DNA of 64,000 nucleotides. Source: Thermoplasmata archaeon. GTDB lineage: Archaea; Thermoplasmatota; Thermoplasmata; UBA10834. Positions within the stretch are counted from its first letter, which is position 1, and each line of letters opens with the position of its first letter. Location: positions 82,751-146,750 of the forward strand of contig JAEHCM010000002.1 in the NCBI GenBank assembly GCA_020696365.1, written 5' to 3'. Both the position numbers and the translations under genes were made by a program. Under the pieces are notes generated by a model that made no database searches, had not been told where the DNA came from, and saw only the letters and a program-made list of their open reading frames with translations. Shown one piece after another: positions 1-9,022 of this stretch.

Positions 1-805
1 AAGTCATCAGCTCGAAGCTACTCTCCGATATCAACCGAGCATCAGGACCAGCGCCTCGGTTCATGAGCATCCTTACGTATTTGGCCATATCATCCGCCGT
101 GGACGATATCGACCCGTCGCCGCTACTACTCTCGAACCAGGTCGCCGGAGACATCGGTCCGTTCCTTGCAGGCGGCCTGTCGTCCTCGAGCCACATGTAC
201 CCCACTGCAGAACGCTGCCAAACGTCGTTAGTAATCGCTGGCGCGGTCTGCGTCATTCCGAGAGGTTCGAGGATACTAGAAGACACGACCTCGGCGTAGG
301 GCATGCCAGTAACGGTCTCAAGGATCAATCCAAGCACCTTGTATCCCGTGTTCGAATAATGGAAGAATTCCCCAGCGGGAGCGCTCGTCTCAATACGCCT
401 CAACTCCCACACCTCCGATTCAGGCGCCATGGTGGCCTCCGACCCGATCGGTATACCGGCGGTGTGCGTCATCAGATGGTGAAGGGTGATGGGGGCGTGT
501 CTGGACCTGACATCGAACCATGGGAGGTACTCAGTCACGGACTCTTGGAGGTCGACCCTTCTCTGCTCCTGGAGCTGAAGGAGAGCGATGTCTGTGAACG
601 ATTTGCCTATCGAGCCGATCTGAAACAGCGTCTCCTTACGCACCGGCGCGCCAGAGGCGACATCGGACACGCCGTATTCTCCCGAGTGGACCGTCCGGGT
701 TCTGTCAGTGATCGCTATCCCCAGCCCGGGTATTCCATCGAACGCCCTCTTCAGCCTGACGAACTCCTCGAGCCGTGCGACAACATCTGAGATGTCAATC
801 ATCAT
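1..805 (-). CDS. S12 serine hydrolase (class C beta-lactamase fold), 3' end cut by window edge
   Basis: The gene reads leftwards from a double ATG at 805/802, and 268 residues are visible. It has the two active-site signatures of the beta-lactamase/DD-peptidase/esterase family: SIGK at residues 65-68 (nucleophile Ser65, general base Lys68) and YSN at 150-152. The stretch LHHLMTHTAGIP (about 108-119) is typical of the family. No signal peptide is visible, so the enzyme is probably cytoplasmic. S12 members hydrolyse amide or ester bonds and include D-stereospecific aminopeptidases, so the substrate is open. A role in D-peptide turnover is inference from nearby genes. The C-terminal part lies outside the window. 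Confidence 0.88.
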   Translation of the reverse strand, partial: MMIDISDVVARLEEFVRLKRAFDGIPGLGIAITDRTRTVHSGEYGVSDVASGAPVRKETLFQIGSIGKSFTDIALLQLQEQRRVDLQESVTEYLPWFDVRSRHAPITLHHLMTHTAGIPIGSEATMAPESEVWELRRIETSAPAGEFFHYSNTGYKVLGLILETVTGMPYAEVVSSSILEPLGMTQTAPAITNDVWQRSAVGYMWLEDDRPPARNGPMSPATWFESSSGDGSISSTADDMAKYVRMLMNRGAGPDARLISESSFELMT

Positions 806-943
806 TCCGAGGCCTCCAGCCTATCCCGCCAAATGGCTCACCGCGATGCGATTCCAGCCCAATAAATCATGGCATCGGCTTTGAAGCCAGGACTGTTCAC
901 AACGGAAGGTGATTGGCCGGCATCGAAGAAACGGATCCAAGAG

Positions 944-1453
944 CTATCTGCCCGATCGGCCCGCCAGCACCCAAATGACATCCTGACGGGTGATAATCCC
1001 GACGATCTTGCCCTCTTTGACGATGGGTAGTCTGTTGACGTTGTTCTCGGCCATCATCCTAATCGCCCTCTCAAGCGAGTCTAGAGGGCCTAGCTGAAAT
1101 ACCTTCTGGTCCGTGGGAATGAGATCGCTCACCGGGCAGTCAATGACTGCCCGTAACGAGAAGGACATCGCTCTTATCTCCTCCTTTCGTTGGGTCTCCT
1201 CGTCCGTGTTCTGCGCGATCGCCTCGCGCAGCGCCCTCGCCTTGTAGACCCGTTCAATGACAGACCGGTAGACATCGGTCAGGCTCAGGATCCCGACGAG
1301 GGTTCCCTCCTCGTCTATCACAGGAGCTCCAGATATCCCCTTCTCCATGAGGGACATCCAAGCGGTTCGAACTGTCTCGCTGGACCTCACGGTGATGATT
1401 TCCCGCACCATGACGTTCTGAATACTCATTCCCCGAATCCGCGAAGGGTCCAT
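944..1453 (-). CDS. Two-CBS-domain protein
   Basis: This 169-residue protein consists of two CBS domains, at about residues 10-66 and 108-167. Both show the usual pattern, for example GISGAPVIDEEGTLVGILSLTD and NRLPIVKEGKIVGIITRQDVI-type ends. A charged linker (about 75-100) joins them. CBS pairs bind adenosine nucleotides and report energy state. No catalytic domain is attached, so it is a stand-alone sensor with unknown partner. A Shine-Dalgarno GAGGTGG lies five bases before the ATG and fixes the start. The next gene on the same strand is the class III aminotransferase, whose 3' partner relation to this gene is unclear. Confidence 0.9.
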   Translation of the reverse strand: MDPSRIRGMSIQNVMVREIITVRSSETVRTAWMSLMEKGISGAPVIDEEGTLVGILSLTDVYRSVIERVYKARALREAIAQNTDEETQRKEEIRAMSFSLRAVIDCPVSDLIPTDQKVFQLGPLDSLERAIRMMAENNVNRLPIVKEGKIVGIITRQDVIWVLAGRSGR

Positions 1454-1540
1454 CAGACCACCTCAGACGCAGGGTATATCGACGCATGATTATGCTATTC
1501 TTGCTGATGGGCGGCGCTGCCAGGACATCGCGGGATGATC

Positions 1541-2926
1541 CTATTTCCCCATCGGGGCCGGGGTCTCGCGTACCGCATCCTCGAATATGTCAAGCCCGAT
1601 ATCGAGCTGATCCTGCGATATCACGAGCGGCGGAGCGATGCGGAACACGTTCCCGTACATGCCAGCAGTAATCATCATCAGACCCTTCTTCCACACGCGC
1701 CCCTGCATCTCAGGGACCAGCAAGGGCTCTTTGGTCGATTTGCTCTTCACCATCTCGACGCCTATCATGAGACCTTTCCCGCGCACGTCCCCGATGATAT
1801 CGTACTTTGTCTTCATCTCGTTGAGTCGCTTCATGGCATGAGCGCCCAGCAATCGTGCGCGTTCGGGTAGTTTCTCGTCGAATATCTCGCGTACATGGGC
1901 GAGGCCGGCCGCCATCGCGATACCGTTCCCTCCGAAAGTGGACGAGTGCGACCCAGGCCTCCATGTCTGCATGATCGACTTCTTCACCACGATCGCTCCC
2001 AGCGGAACCCCGCCTCCAAGTGCCTTCCCAGTCACTAGGATATCTGGCACCGTATCGGTCGAATTGCACTCCCAGGTCTCCCCTGAACGGCCGAGGCCGC
2101 ATTGCACTTCGTCCGCCACGAGCAGCATCTTCCGCTTGTCGCAAAGCTTCCTCAGCCTGGGGAGGAACTCCTTCGGAGGGACTATGTATCCGCCCTCTCC
2201 CTGAAGGGGCTCGACGAACACAGAGGCGAGGCTCCCGCTCGGGCCGCCGAACTCCAATATGGCTTTCTCAAGATAGTCCACGCACAGAAGGCCACAGGAC
2301 GGATACTCCTGTTTGAACCAGCATCTGTAGCAGTAAGGATACGGAGCGAAGAACACGCCTGGCGGGTACGGCCCGTGGCCCTGCTTGAACTTCACACGGC
2401 TCGTCATGGCCAACGCGTTCCCCACGCGTCCGTGATAGGACCCCATGAAGGCCACGTGCTCGGAGCCTTTGGTGTAATACCTTGAGAGCTTGACAGCCGC
2501 CTCCACCGCCTCGGCGCCGCTGTTCCCGAAGAAGGTCGACCCCAGGGCGTTCCCGGGTGATATTTTGGCAAGGAGCTCGGCAAACTCGGCCTCCTTGTCG
2601 AAATATGCATCGTTGGCGAGTGAGTGCACTAGCTCCCCCGCCTGGTCCTGTATCGCCTTCACCACGCGCGGGTTGGACCATCCAGCGTTCAGCACAGATA
2701 TACCTGCGGAGAAGTCCAGGTACACGTTGCCGTCGGCATCCATGACCGCGGAGCCCGAAGCCATCTTCATGGTGAACTGAAACAGACGGTCGTAGGCGTT
2801 GGAGACATACTCCCTGTCCTTGGCGATGATAGCCTTGCTCTTAGGACCTGGAGGCGCAACCTTCAAGTCCGGGGTCTTCCGGGCCCAATCCTCAACCCAA
2901 TCCGGTAGATCAAGATCCATATTCAT
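1541..2926 (-). CDS. Class III PLP aminotransferase / amino-acid racemase family
   Basis: The 461-residue protein is a full-length fold-type I PLP enzyme of the acetylornithine/GABA aminotransferase group. Lys301 in VTGKALGGG binds PLP, and Asp272 in ADEVQ contacts the pyridine nitrogen. The phosphate-binding region is FFGNSGAEA (132-140). A Cys-rich insert, YCYRCWFKQEYPSCGLLC (198-215), resembles archaeal broad-specificity amino-acid racemases and ornithine/leucine racemase-type members rather than true ArgD. The product may therefore be a racemase or a 4-aminobutyrate-type aminotransferase. An alternative start at 2920 (the third codon, ATG) has better spacing from the GAGG upstream. Confidence 0.88.
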   Translation of the reverse strand: MNMDLDLPDWVEDWARKTPDLKVAPPGPKSKAIIAKDREYVSNAYDRLFQFTMKMASGSAVMDADGNVYLDFSAGISVLNAGWSNPRVVKAIQDQAGELVHSLANDAYFDKEAEFAELLAKISPGNALGSTFFGNSGAEAVEAAVKLSRYYTKGSEHVAFMGSYHGRVGNALAMTSRVKFKQGHGPYPPGVFFAPYPYCYRCWFKQEYPSCGLLCVDYLEKAILEFGGPSGSLASVFVEPLQGEGGYIVPPKEFLPRLRKLCDKRKMLLVADEVQCGLGRSGETWECNSTDTVPDILVTGKALGGGVPLGAIVVKKSIMQTWRPGSHSSTFGGNGIAMAAGLAHVREIFDEKLPERARLLGAHAMKRLNEMKTKYDIIGDVRGKGLMIGVEMVKSKSTKEPLLVPEMQGRVWKKGLMMITAGMYGNVFRIAPPLVISQDQLDIGLDIFEDAVRETPAPMGK

Positions 2927-3301
2927 CCCTCGTCAGGCAATGAGTCTGTCTGGGGCTCGTGCCTGCCCAGCGGCCTACCGTGGACAATCGATATTAAGGT
3001 TCTGGATTTCACCCTCTCAGGAAAGACACGATGTAATGGAATCTCGAACGATTTTCAAGGCCCAGGTCGAAGTCAGACGGGCAGACGAGGAAAGGATAGA
3101 CTCTAGAAGGTGAAACAGAAAAAGAAAAAGAGAGGGGGGAGGAAGTTTCAGGTAGGATTTGGCGTTCTGACCCCTTAAAAGCTTTTGTATCCGGCTGAAA
3201 ACCGGACCAGGAAGCGTAGAGAATCGTTAAATACATCCTATTAAACAATTGCTCAAAAGTGTCCGCGATTGTACATGTCCATACTCAGATAGGGGCGTCG
3301 G
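2927..3301. other. Intergenic stretch without a supported gene
   Basis: No convincing coding sequence is seen. For the aminotransferase on the minus strand there is a possible TATA element near 2990-2998. A second AT-rich element lies near 3226-3245. The palindrome AAAAGCTTTT occurs at 3177-3186, and the poly-purine tract described separately lies at 3112-3133. Short open frames here have unnatural composition. Confidence 0.5.
3112..3133 (-). terminator. Poly-T tract downstream of moxR-VWA gene
   Basis: Read on the minus strand this is an almost pure pyrimidine run with groups of five T, lying 170-190 bases after the stop of the MoxR-VWA gene. Archaeal RNA polymerase stops at T-runs without a hairpin, so this is a plausible terminator. 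Confidence 0.4.
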
Positions 3302-5101
3302 TCATCCTTTGCTACCCTGCCCCACCACTCGGAGAACCCTGTACAGTGTCCTAGGAATCTCGTCGAACTCAGAGACAGAGAAGACGCGGCCTCTGCCACT
3401 CTCGGCCACGGACTCGCACACGCTCAGCCTGCAGTCATGGCTCTCTGTCATCACAACGAAGAGCTTCTTGAACGCGGATGCCGCCTTCGATGGGTCGTTC
3501 CCGACCGTGTAGTTGCCGTCTGTGATGAGTATGCCGACCTGGTCGCTCGTGTCTGCCTTTGAGAGGCCCTTCTGGCCGCCGTGAAGGGCCTCCTCGATGT
3601 TGGTGTAGCCGCTCGCATTGAACTCGAGCAGAGACAGTATGAGTCGGTCGAGGTCAGTCTCCTCGTCGAGACGCTTCACTACGCGCGGTCGGTCGCTGAA
3701 TGTTATGATGAGGAAATCCACCATCTTCAGCCTGAGAGCAAGGACTGCGATGGCTGCGGTCGCGATCGCGAGCTTGTCCCCTGACATCGAAAGGCTGGCA
3801 TCGAGCATCAGAGCCACCGAGAGCCTCCTGGGCTCCCGCCCCTCGACAATGATGTCAGATGGCTGGATGTGCGTCCGATCTGCTATGTTCTCTACCGTGG
3901 ATTCGATATCTATCTCACGCTCGTCCCCCGGAGAAAACGGGCCCCGGGTTATCCGCATCGGAAGCGAAACCGGACCGAGCAGGCGAAGGACCCTATTGAT
4001 CGTCGCCCTTATCGCGATCCTCCTAACCAGCTCGAGCGCAGCCGGGTCCGAAAGCCTCAAGCGTATCTTCTGGTAGTTCTGCGCGATCCTCCAGCCCACG
4101 TCGTTCTCCCCGTCCGCCACATAGGAATGATTGGGGTCAAGGACCCTCATGATGTCGCCGAGGTCTGCAGGCTTCCCCTGTGGCTCCGAACCTCGGCCAC
4201 GACCCGTCAGATCGTCCTTGCGTCCGTCATCATCCTGGGCCGAGCGAGAGGCTCCGTCTTCCGAAAAGCATTCGTCGACTATCTGGTCGATGACTTCCGG
4301 GAGGGTGGCGCGCGACTCCTCCCTGAGTTCTATCCTCGTGGGAAGCGCCATATGCGCTGCCTTCCGAACCCCTGACGGGATATCACCAGAGAAGACACTG
4401 AGCAGTTTCATCATGCTCATCGAAGCCCTGATGCTCGCCCCTCTCCTTATGTTCGGGTGGCTTCTGGTCTGCCGGGCGATCCACAGACAGCACCGTACCG
4501 ACTCGTCCGGCGCCTCTGGAGTCCTCGACCTCAGGATGTCCAGTTCCTCCTCCTCCGATTGATAGTCGAGGAGGAGAAGCTCGAATCGGTCGGACAGCGC
4601 CTCCGAGAGCGAAGTCGTGGCGACGAACTCACGCGGGTTCTGCGTTGCGATTATCACAAAGCCGTCCTCGGCCTCCACGCGACCTACCTTGGGCACTTCG
4701 ACGATGCCCTCGTCCATCGCTGGCAGCAGGATGTTCTGAACGCCCTCGGGCATCCGGTTCATCTCATTGATGAAGAGCACCCCACCGGACTTCATGGCCT
4801 CGGTAAGGGGGCCGGGCATGAACGCCTCCGGCACATACCCTTTCTCGAGGACCACAGGAGGGTCGAACCATCCAGAAAGCTTCTGCTCGGTGTACCGCTC
4901 GTCCCCGTCGACCCTGAAGACCTTCCGGCCGAGGTGTGAGGCGATCGCGCTCGCCAGAACGGTCTTTCCGACGCCGACCGGCCCTTCGATCATCAGATGG
5001 TGGTTCACGCGGACCGCGGCGAGGCCTCGCTCTAGCTCGGAATCCCGGCCAACGATGCGATACCTCCGCTTCAACTCCACCACTTCATCCGCAAGTTTCA
5101 T
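3302..5101 (-). CDS. MoxR-type AAA+ ATPase fused to a VWA domain
   Basis: This 599-residue protein joins the two halves that are separate in most MoxR/VWA or Mg-chelatase I/D systems. The AAA+ module has Walker A GPVGVGKT at 40-47, Walker B VLFINEMNR at 108-116, and sensor 1 in IIATQNPRE (150-158). The VWA module starts near 427, with the metal site DASLS at 434-438. A low-complexity acidic linker (about 280-320) separates them. Such pairs act as chaperones that insert metals or mature protein complexes. The client is not evident, since the neighbours are an aminotransferase and an M55 peptidase. The reading frame is intact and starts at ATG. Confidence 0.9.
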   Translation of the reverse strand: MKLADEVVELKRRYRIVGRDSELERGLAAVRVNHHLMIEGPVGVGKTVLASAIASHLGRKVFRVDGDERYTEQKLSGWFDPPVVLEKGYVPEAFMPGPLTEAMKSGGVLFINEMNRMPEGVQNILLPAMDEGIVEVPKVGRVEAEDGFVIIATQNPREFVATTSLSEALSDRFELLLLDYQSEEEELDILRSRTPEAPDESVRCCLWIARQTRSHPNIRRGASIRASMSMMKLLSVFSGDIPSGVRKAAHMALPTRIELREESRATLPEVIDQIVDECFSEDGASRSAQDDDGRKDDLTGRGRGSEPQGKPADLGDIMRVLDPNHSYVADGENDVGWRIAQNYQKIRLRLSDPAALELVRRIAIRATINRVLRLLGPVSLPMRITRGPFSPGDEREIDIESTVENIADRTHIQPSDIIVEGREPRRLSVALMLDASLSMSGDKLAIATAAIAVLALRLKMVDFLIITFSDRPRVVKRLDEETDLDRLILSLLEFNASGYTNIEEALHGGQKGLSKADTSDQVGILITDGNYTVGNDPSKAASAFKKLFVVMTESHDCRLSVCESVAESGRGRVFSVSEFDEIPRTLYRVLRVVGQGSKG

Positions 5102-5208
5102 GGCATGTCGTCTATCCCGATGCCGGAAGTCTGATAAATAATATCCTTACGGTCAATCCAGACATGGAAGAAATTTAATGCTCATGCGAGGATATCAGGC
5201 TCGATACG

Positions 5209-6042
5209 ATGAAAGTCCACATGACCATCGATATGGAGGGCATCGCAGGGCTGGCCCACGAAGACCAGGCAGACATGAAGGGACTCGATTTCCAGAGGAT
5301 GCGGGAACTCTTGACCTCGGAGGTACAGGCCGCCATCGAAGGTGCCAAGGAGGGGGGAGCGGACAATATCGTCATCTGTGACGCCCATGACACCGGGAGG
5401 AACCTCATATTGGAGAAGCTGGACGAGGATGTGGTGGTCATCGAGGGAGGGGCATATGAGCTCGGCATGATGGCAGGGATCTCGAAGGGTTTCGATGCTG
5501 CGTTCCAGATAGGCTACCACTCGATGCGCGACACACATGCTGGTACGATCGGGCACACATACTCGTACTCGTGCTCGAAGCTTCGACTCAACGGTACTAC
5601 GGTAGGCGAATCTGGCCTGAGTGCAGCCATAGCGGGTCACTTCGGAGTTCCAGTCGCCCTCGTGTCCGGAGATCTGCACGCAGTGCGAGAGGCCCAGAAG
5701 CTGCTCAAGAACATAGTAGGTGTCCCCACGAAGGAGGGGGTCGGTGTATACGGCTGCAAGACACTCACCCCGAGTAAGGCATGTGATCTGATAAGGAAGG
5801 GCGCGAAGAACGCTCTCGACCGCATTGACAAGCTACGTCCGTACGTGGTGAGGAAACCTGTGTCCATGGAGGTTTCCTTCGTGCGCGTCGTGATGGCACA
5901 GTACTGCACCCACATTCCGCTCGTCAAACGGATTGACGACCGAACGGTCGTCTACAAGGCGAAGGACATGGTTGACGCGTTCAGGGTGTTCGGGATAATG
6001 CAGATGGTCGCCGACAGCGCTGGTGTCGATGGTGCCCTGTAG
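5209..6042 (+). CDS. M55 family D-aminopeptidase (DppA-like)
   Basis: The 277-residue protein matches the M55 zinc aminopeptidase DppA, which removes N-terminal D-amino acids from peptides. All metal and catalytic residues align at the family positions: Asp8 and Glu10 (IDMEG), His60 (CDAHD), His104 (GYHSM), His115 (IGHTY) and Glu134 (GESG). DppA forms a decamer in the cytoplasm. The gene is monocistronic or leads a short plus-strand unit with the GNAT gene 30 bases downstream. A TATA-like ATTTAA stands at 5172-5177, and GAGGAT precedes the start. Two nearby genes (the S12 hydrolase and the class III PLP enzyme) could also act on D-amino compounds. Confidence 0.94.
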   Translation: MKVHMTIDMEGIAGLAHEDQADMKGLDFQRMRELLTSEVQAAIEGAKEGGADNIVICDAHDTGRNLILEKLDEDVVVIEGGAYELGMMAGISKGFDAAFQIGYHSMRDTHAGTIGHTYSYSCSKLRLNGTTVGESGLSAAIAGHFGVPVALVSGDLHAVREAQKLLKNIVGVPTKEGVGVYGCKTLTPSKACDLIRKGAKNALDRIDKLRPYVVRKPVSMEVSFVRVVMAQYCTHIPLVKRIDDRTVVYKAKDMVDAFRVFGIMQMVADSAGVDGAL

Positions 6043-6072
6043 AAAACTCAGACGACGAATCAGGGTGCTCGC

Positions 6073-6522
6073 ATGACAGGAGACACGAAAGGCGTGGAGC
6101 TTCGAGAGATATCCGACGATGAGGTTGAGAGGGCGGTCTCGGTCTGGCTCGAGTCAGGGCTCCCCATCAAGTCACAAGGCAGAGACACCATCGGAAATCT
6201 GCGGAGGCTGAGAGAAGCCGATCCCGAGCTCTTCATAGGCGCCTTCGAGGAGGGCAGGATGATCGGTGTGATCCTCGGAACAGACGACCGCAGGAAGGGC
6301 TATGTCAACCGGCTCTCCGTACTGCCTGATTGGAGGGGCTCCGGAATCGCGAAGATGCTCGTGGAGCGGTGCGAGAGCATCTTCAGGGCTAGAGGCAGAC
6401 AGGTTATCTGCACGATGATAGAGGAATACAACGACGAGTCGAAGGCCCTCTTCACCAATATCGGGTACAAGCGTGAAGACGAAATCGTCTACTACACGAA
6501 GCGAGAGGCGGAGGACGTCTGA
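6073..6522 (+). CDS. GNAT family N-acetyltransferase
   Basis: The 149-residue single-domain GNAT protein has the core fold. The acetyl-CoA pyrophosphate loop is in RLSVLPDWRGSGIAKMLVER (about 77-96), with the R-x-x-G-x-A signature. The C-terminal strand NIGYKREDEIVYYTKR is typical. The substrate cannot be read from sequence, and small amines, amino acids and protein N-termini are all possible. It follows the M55 peptidase by 30 bases on the same strand and may be co-transcribed. It converges with another GNAT gene, leaving only nine bases between the stop codons. Confidence 0.9.
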   Translation: MTGDTKGVELREISDDEVERAVSVWLESGLPIKSQGRDTIGNLRRLREADPELFIGAFEEGRMIGVILGTDDRRKGYVNRLSVLPDWRGSGIAKMLVERCESIFRARGRQVICTMIEEYNDESKALFTNIGYKREDEIVYYTKREAEDV

Positions 6523-6531
6523 TTCTCAGGG

Positions 6532-7392
6532 TCAGCCCAGCTCGAAGCCCGCGGCCCCGAAGACCTTGTCCCGGTCGTGCATGTACAGCGGTTCACCTCG
6601 GACCATGAGCTTCACACGCTCGGGCGTCTTGTATTGACGGAACCCTGAGAGGATCTTCCCGGCCAACGAATGGTCGCGGAACGGCGAGAGGTCCACGCGG
6701 CCGCCAGCCGGGAACGAGCGTATCACCGAGGAGAGCAGGCTCGTAGCGTCCTTCTCAGCGCCTGACATGCATATCCACGGTCCGATATCGAACCCTATCG
6801 GCGTCCTACGCCCGTAGACGAAGCCGATTATCATCCCTGACCTCTCGAGCTTGAAGCAGTGCTCAGGGAAGTCGCGGTAGAGCCGCCTCATCAGGTCCGG
6901 TCGTCTATCTCCGTAAGTCTTTGCATCCATGTCCACCAGCTCGTCCAGATCGGCATCCTGGACCTTCACGCACTCCTGCTCGAGGGTCGTTCTCACGCTT
7001 TCGCGAATCCAGAGACCGACCGAGAGCATGTCATTCGTCTCCTTGAAACCGAACCCACGATAGAGTCTCGCTCCCTCCTCAGTTGCGTAGAGGATGACGG
7101 ATTTGGTGCCTTCAGAATCGAGTCGGTCCAACAAGCTCTTGATGAGGCCCTTTCCGATTTGGTTGCCCCTGCTCTCCTTCGAGACAAGCACGTGACCCAC
7201 CATCGCGGAACTCTCATAGACGAGAGATGTCACGAACCCCCGCACCACACCATCTGATTCCCATATGAGATTGCTCTCCGGGCTAAGCGTCAGGATCCGT
7301 TCGATATCTATCCTGGTGTGCCCCCAACCTTCCTTGTTGATGAGTTCTATCGCCAGGCCCACGTCCCCGAGTTCCATGTTTCGTACTGGCAC
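6532..7392 (-). CDS. Two-domain GNAT acetyltransferase (YitH-like)
   Basis: In this 286-residue protein the N-terminal half (about 1-135) is a canonical GNAT domain with the CoA loop in LVSKESRGNQIGKGLIKSLL. The C-terminal half (about 145-275) resembles the second acetyltransferase-like domain found in YitH-type proteins, with IGPWICMSGAEKDATSLL. The start is a GTG with GAGGT eight bases upstream. The substrate is unknown. It converges with the GNAT gene at 6073, but the two are not close copies. Confidence 0.85.
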   Translation of the reverse strand: MPVRNMELGDVGLAIELINKEGWGHTRIDIERILTLSPESNLIWESDGVVRGFVTSLVYESSAMVGHVLVSKESRGNQIGKGLIKSLLDRLDSEGTKSVILYATEEGARLYRGFGFKETNDMLSVGLWIRESVRTTLEQECVKVQDADLDELVDMDAKTYGDRRPDLMRRLYRDFPEHCFKLERSGMIIGFVYGRRTPIGFDIGPWICMSGAEKDATSLLSSVIRSFPAGGRVDLSPFRDHSLAGKILSGFRQYKTPERVKLMVRGEPLYMHDRDKVFGAAGFELG

Positions 7393-7563
7393 AATAGCAT
7401 ACCTCTTCCTGCCAGGCCATCGCAGTCATCGTATTTTACGGTCATGTGTCGGGGCCTCTTGGTGGCCCTCCTCCGAACCCGGAGGTCCTGCCGCAGCGAG
7501 GCGAGGCCTGTCGTCCCGCCCGAACTAGACGAGACCAGAAACGTGTCCAGGACCTTCGACATG

Positions 7564-7572
7564 TTTTTATAA
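7564..7572 (+). promoter_or_regulatory. TATA box of the GAF histidine kinase gene
   Basis: TTTTTATAA lies about 50 bases before the ATG chosen at 7621. It makes the nearer GTG at 7579 unlikely as start, because transcription would begin downstream of that codon. Confidence 0.6.
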
Positions 7573-7594
7573 GCTCTTGTGAATACCAATGCCC

Positions 7595-7608
7595 TGGAAC
7601 ATGTTCCA
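7595..7608. promoter_or_regulatory. Perfect 14-base palindrome, candidate operator
   Basis: TGGAACATGTTCCA is self-complementary and sits 24-44 bases after the TATA box, at or just past the predicted transcription start of the kinase gene. It could be a repressor site. Confidence 0.4.
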
Positions 7609-7620
7609 GAGAGCGATGAC

Positions 7621-8958
7621 ATGCAGGGCATCATTAAGGGAGATGAGTCCGCCATCGAATCACACGATGGTTCGACAGGAGTCCCGATATCGGAGATGCT
7701 TGAGATCCTGGAGCTGATCTGCCGCGTGGAGCCGATGGACGTGCTGCTCGAGCGCATCGCGAGTACGATATCGAAGCGATTCGCGGTGAAGGCGCTTACT
7801 ATATGTGTGCAGGACGAGGAGACCGGGTTCTTCAGGCCGCAGGCCGTCCTGGGCTTCGAGGAAGACCAGAAGCGTGCGATAAGAAATCATGCCTACCCAT
7901 TGGATAGGAAGAGGGACGAACTGGACGATAAGTTCAGGATCGACGATAACTGCTACTATGTCCGGGCGGAGGGGTTGACGCAAGTTTACAATGACGACGT
8001 GGACTACATATCCGAGCTCTCGAGGACTAGGGACTCGAGCGATGAGTGGCATGATCTCGACTACATCGATTTCATCATGACGGACAGGCTCGGCAACTGG
8101 ATCGGATGGATCGAGATAGACGAACCTGAGAACAGAAGGATGCCTTCTCGCGAGACAATCGCGAAGATCCGGGCGCTATCGGACCTCACGGCCATAGCCA
8201 TTGAGAACTCGAAGATGTACCAGGATGCGATAGATGCCGTTGGTGAATCCCAGGGCTATCTCGATCTGATAGTCCACGACATTGGCAACCTTGTCGACCC
8301 GCTGATATTCTATCTGGAGTCGACGGAGCGCGCCCAGCGCATCCCGGGGGACCACACAACACAGTTGGTCAAGGCGATCTCGTTGGCCAGAGATGTAAGA
8401 AACCTCGTGGAGAACGTCCGGGGAATCTCAAACATTAAGGCCAGCGATATCCTCCCCGGGCGCCGTTATGATCTGAGGGAGGTGCTGGTCAGATGCATAT
8501 CTTCCGCTAAGCGGGACCACCCTTCCAAGGATGTGGTGGTCGGCTTCGACTGCCCTCATACCGAGTGTTTCGTGAAAGCCGACGACCTAATCTTCGACCT
8601 TTTCTCGAACATCCTCGGCAACTCAGTGAAGTACAGTGGCGGCACCACAGCGGAATTCGACGTCAGCATAGCGGACGGCTACAGCGCATGGACCGTCAGG
8701 GTCGAGGACAGGGGCATCGGCATCCCGGACGACAAGAAGGAGTCGGTGTTCTCGAAGTTCACACGCCGACCGGACGGCTATTCTGGATCTGGACTCGGCC
8801 TCTCGGTCGTAAGCCTTCTGGTCGACAGGTACAAGGGCCTCGTGGCCGTGAAGGACAGGGTCCCTGGGGATCACGTGAAGGGCGCATGCTTCGAAGTCGC
8901 CTTGCCGAAGGACCAGGGCGAAGGCGACCCGACCCAGAAAGACTTGAACCCACAGTGA
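7621..8958 (+). CDS. Soluble GAF-domain sensor histidine kinase
   Basis: With the ATG at 7621 the product has 445 residues and no membrane segment, so it senses a cytoplasmic signal. A GAF-like domain covers about residues 25-200. The dimerisation/phospho-acceptor box LIVHDIGN holds His219. The ATPase domain has the N box NSVKYSGG, G1 DRGIGIPD and G2 SGSGLGLSVV, all intact. It is a clear paralogue of the kinase at 21265: both have DEWH(D/E)LDY and IEI(D/E)EPE(N/T)RR in the GAF region. No response regulator is adjacent, so the kinase is an orphan. GTG 7579 is an alternative start but lies only 7-15 bases from the TATA box. Confidence 0.92.
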   Translation: MQGIIKGDESAIESHDGSTGVPISEMLEILELICRVEPMDVLLERIASTISKRFAVKALTICVQDEETGFFRPQAVLGFEEDQKRAIRNHAYPLDRKRDELDDKFRIDDNCYYVRAEGLTQVYNDDVDYISELSRTRDSSDEWHDLDYIDFIMTDRLGNWIGWIEIDEPENRRMPSRETIAKIRALSDLTAIAIENSKMYQDAIDAVGESQGYLDLIVHDIGNLVDPLIFYLESTERAQRIPGDHTTQLVKAISLARDVRNLVENVRGISNIKASDILPGRRYDLREVLVRCISSAKRDHPSKDVVVGFDCPHTECFVKADDLIFDLFSNILGNSVKYSGGTTAEFDVSIADGYSAWTVRVEDRGIGIPDDKKESVFSKFTRRPDGYSGSGLGLSVVSLLVDRYKGLVAVKDRVPGDHVKGACFEVALPKDQGEGDPTQKDLNPQ

Positions 8959-9022
8959 TAGAACGACGAGAGTTGTCTACGCAGGCCAACCCGGCCACAT
9001 TCACTCCAACGGAGGCTGAACA

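Noticed and set aside
3009..3248. 79-codon minus-strand frame in the intergenic region
   Set aside because: Composition is unlike neighbouring genes and it runs across poly-purine tracts.
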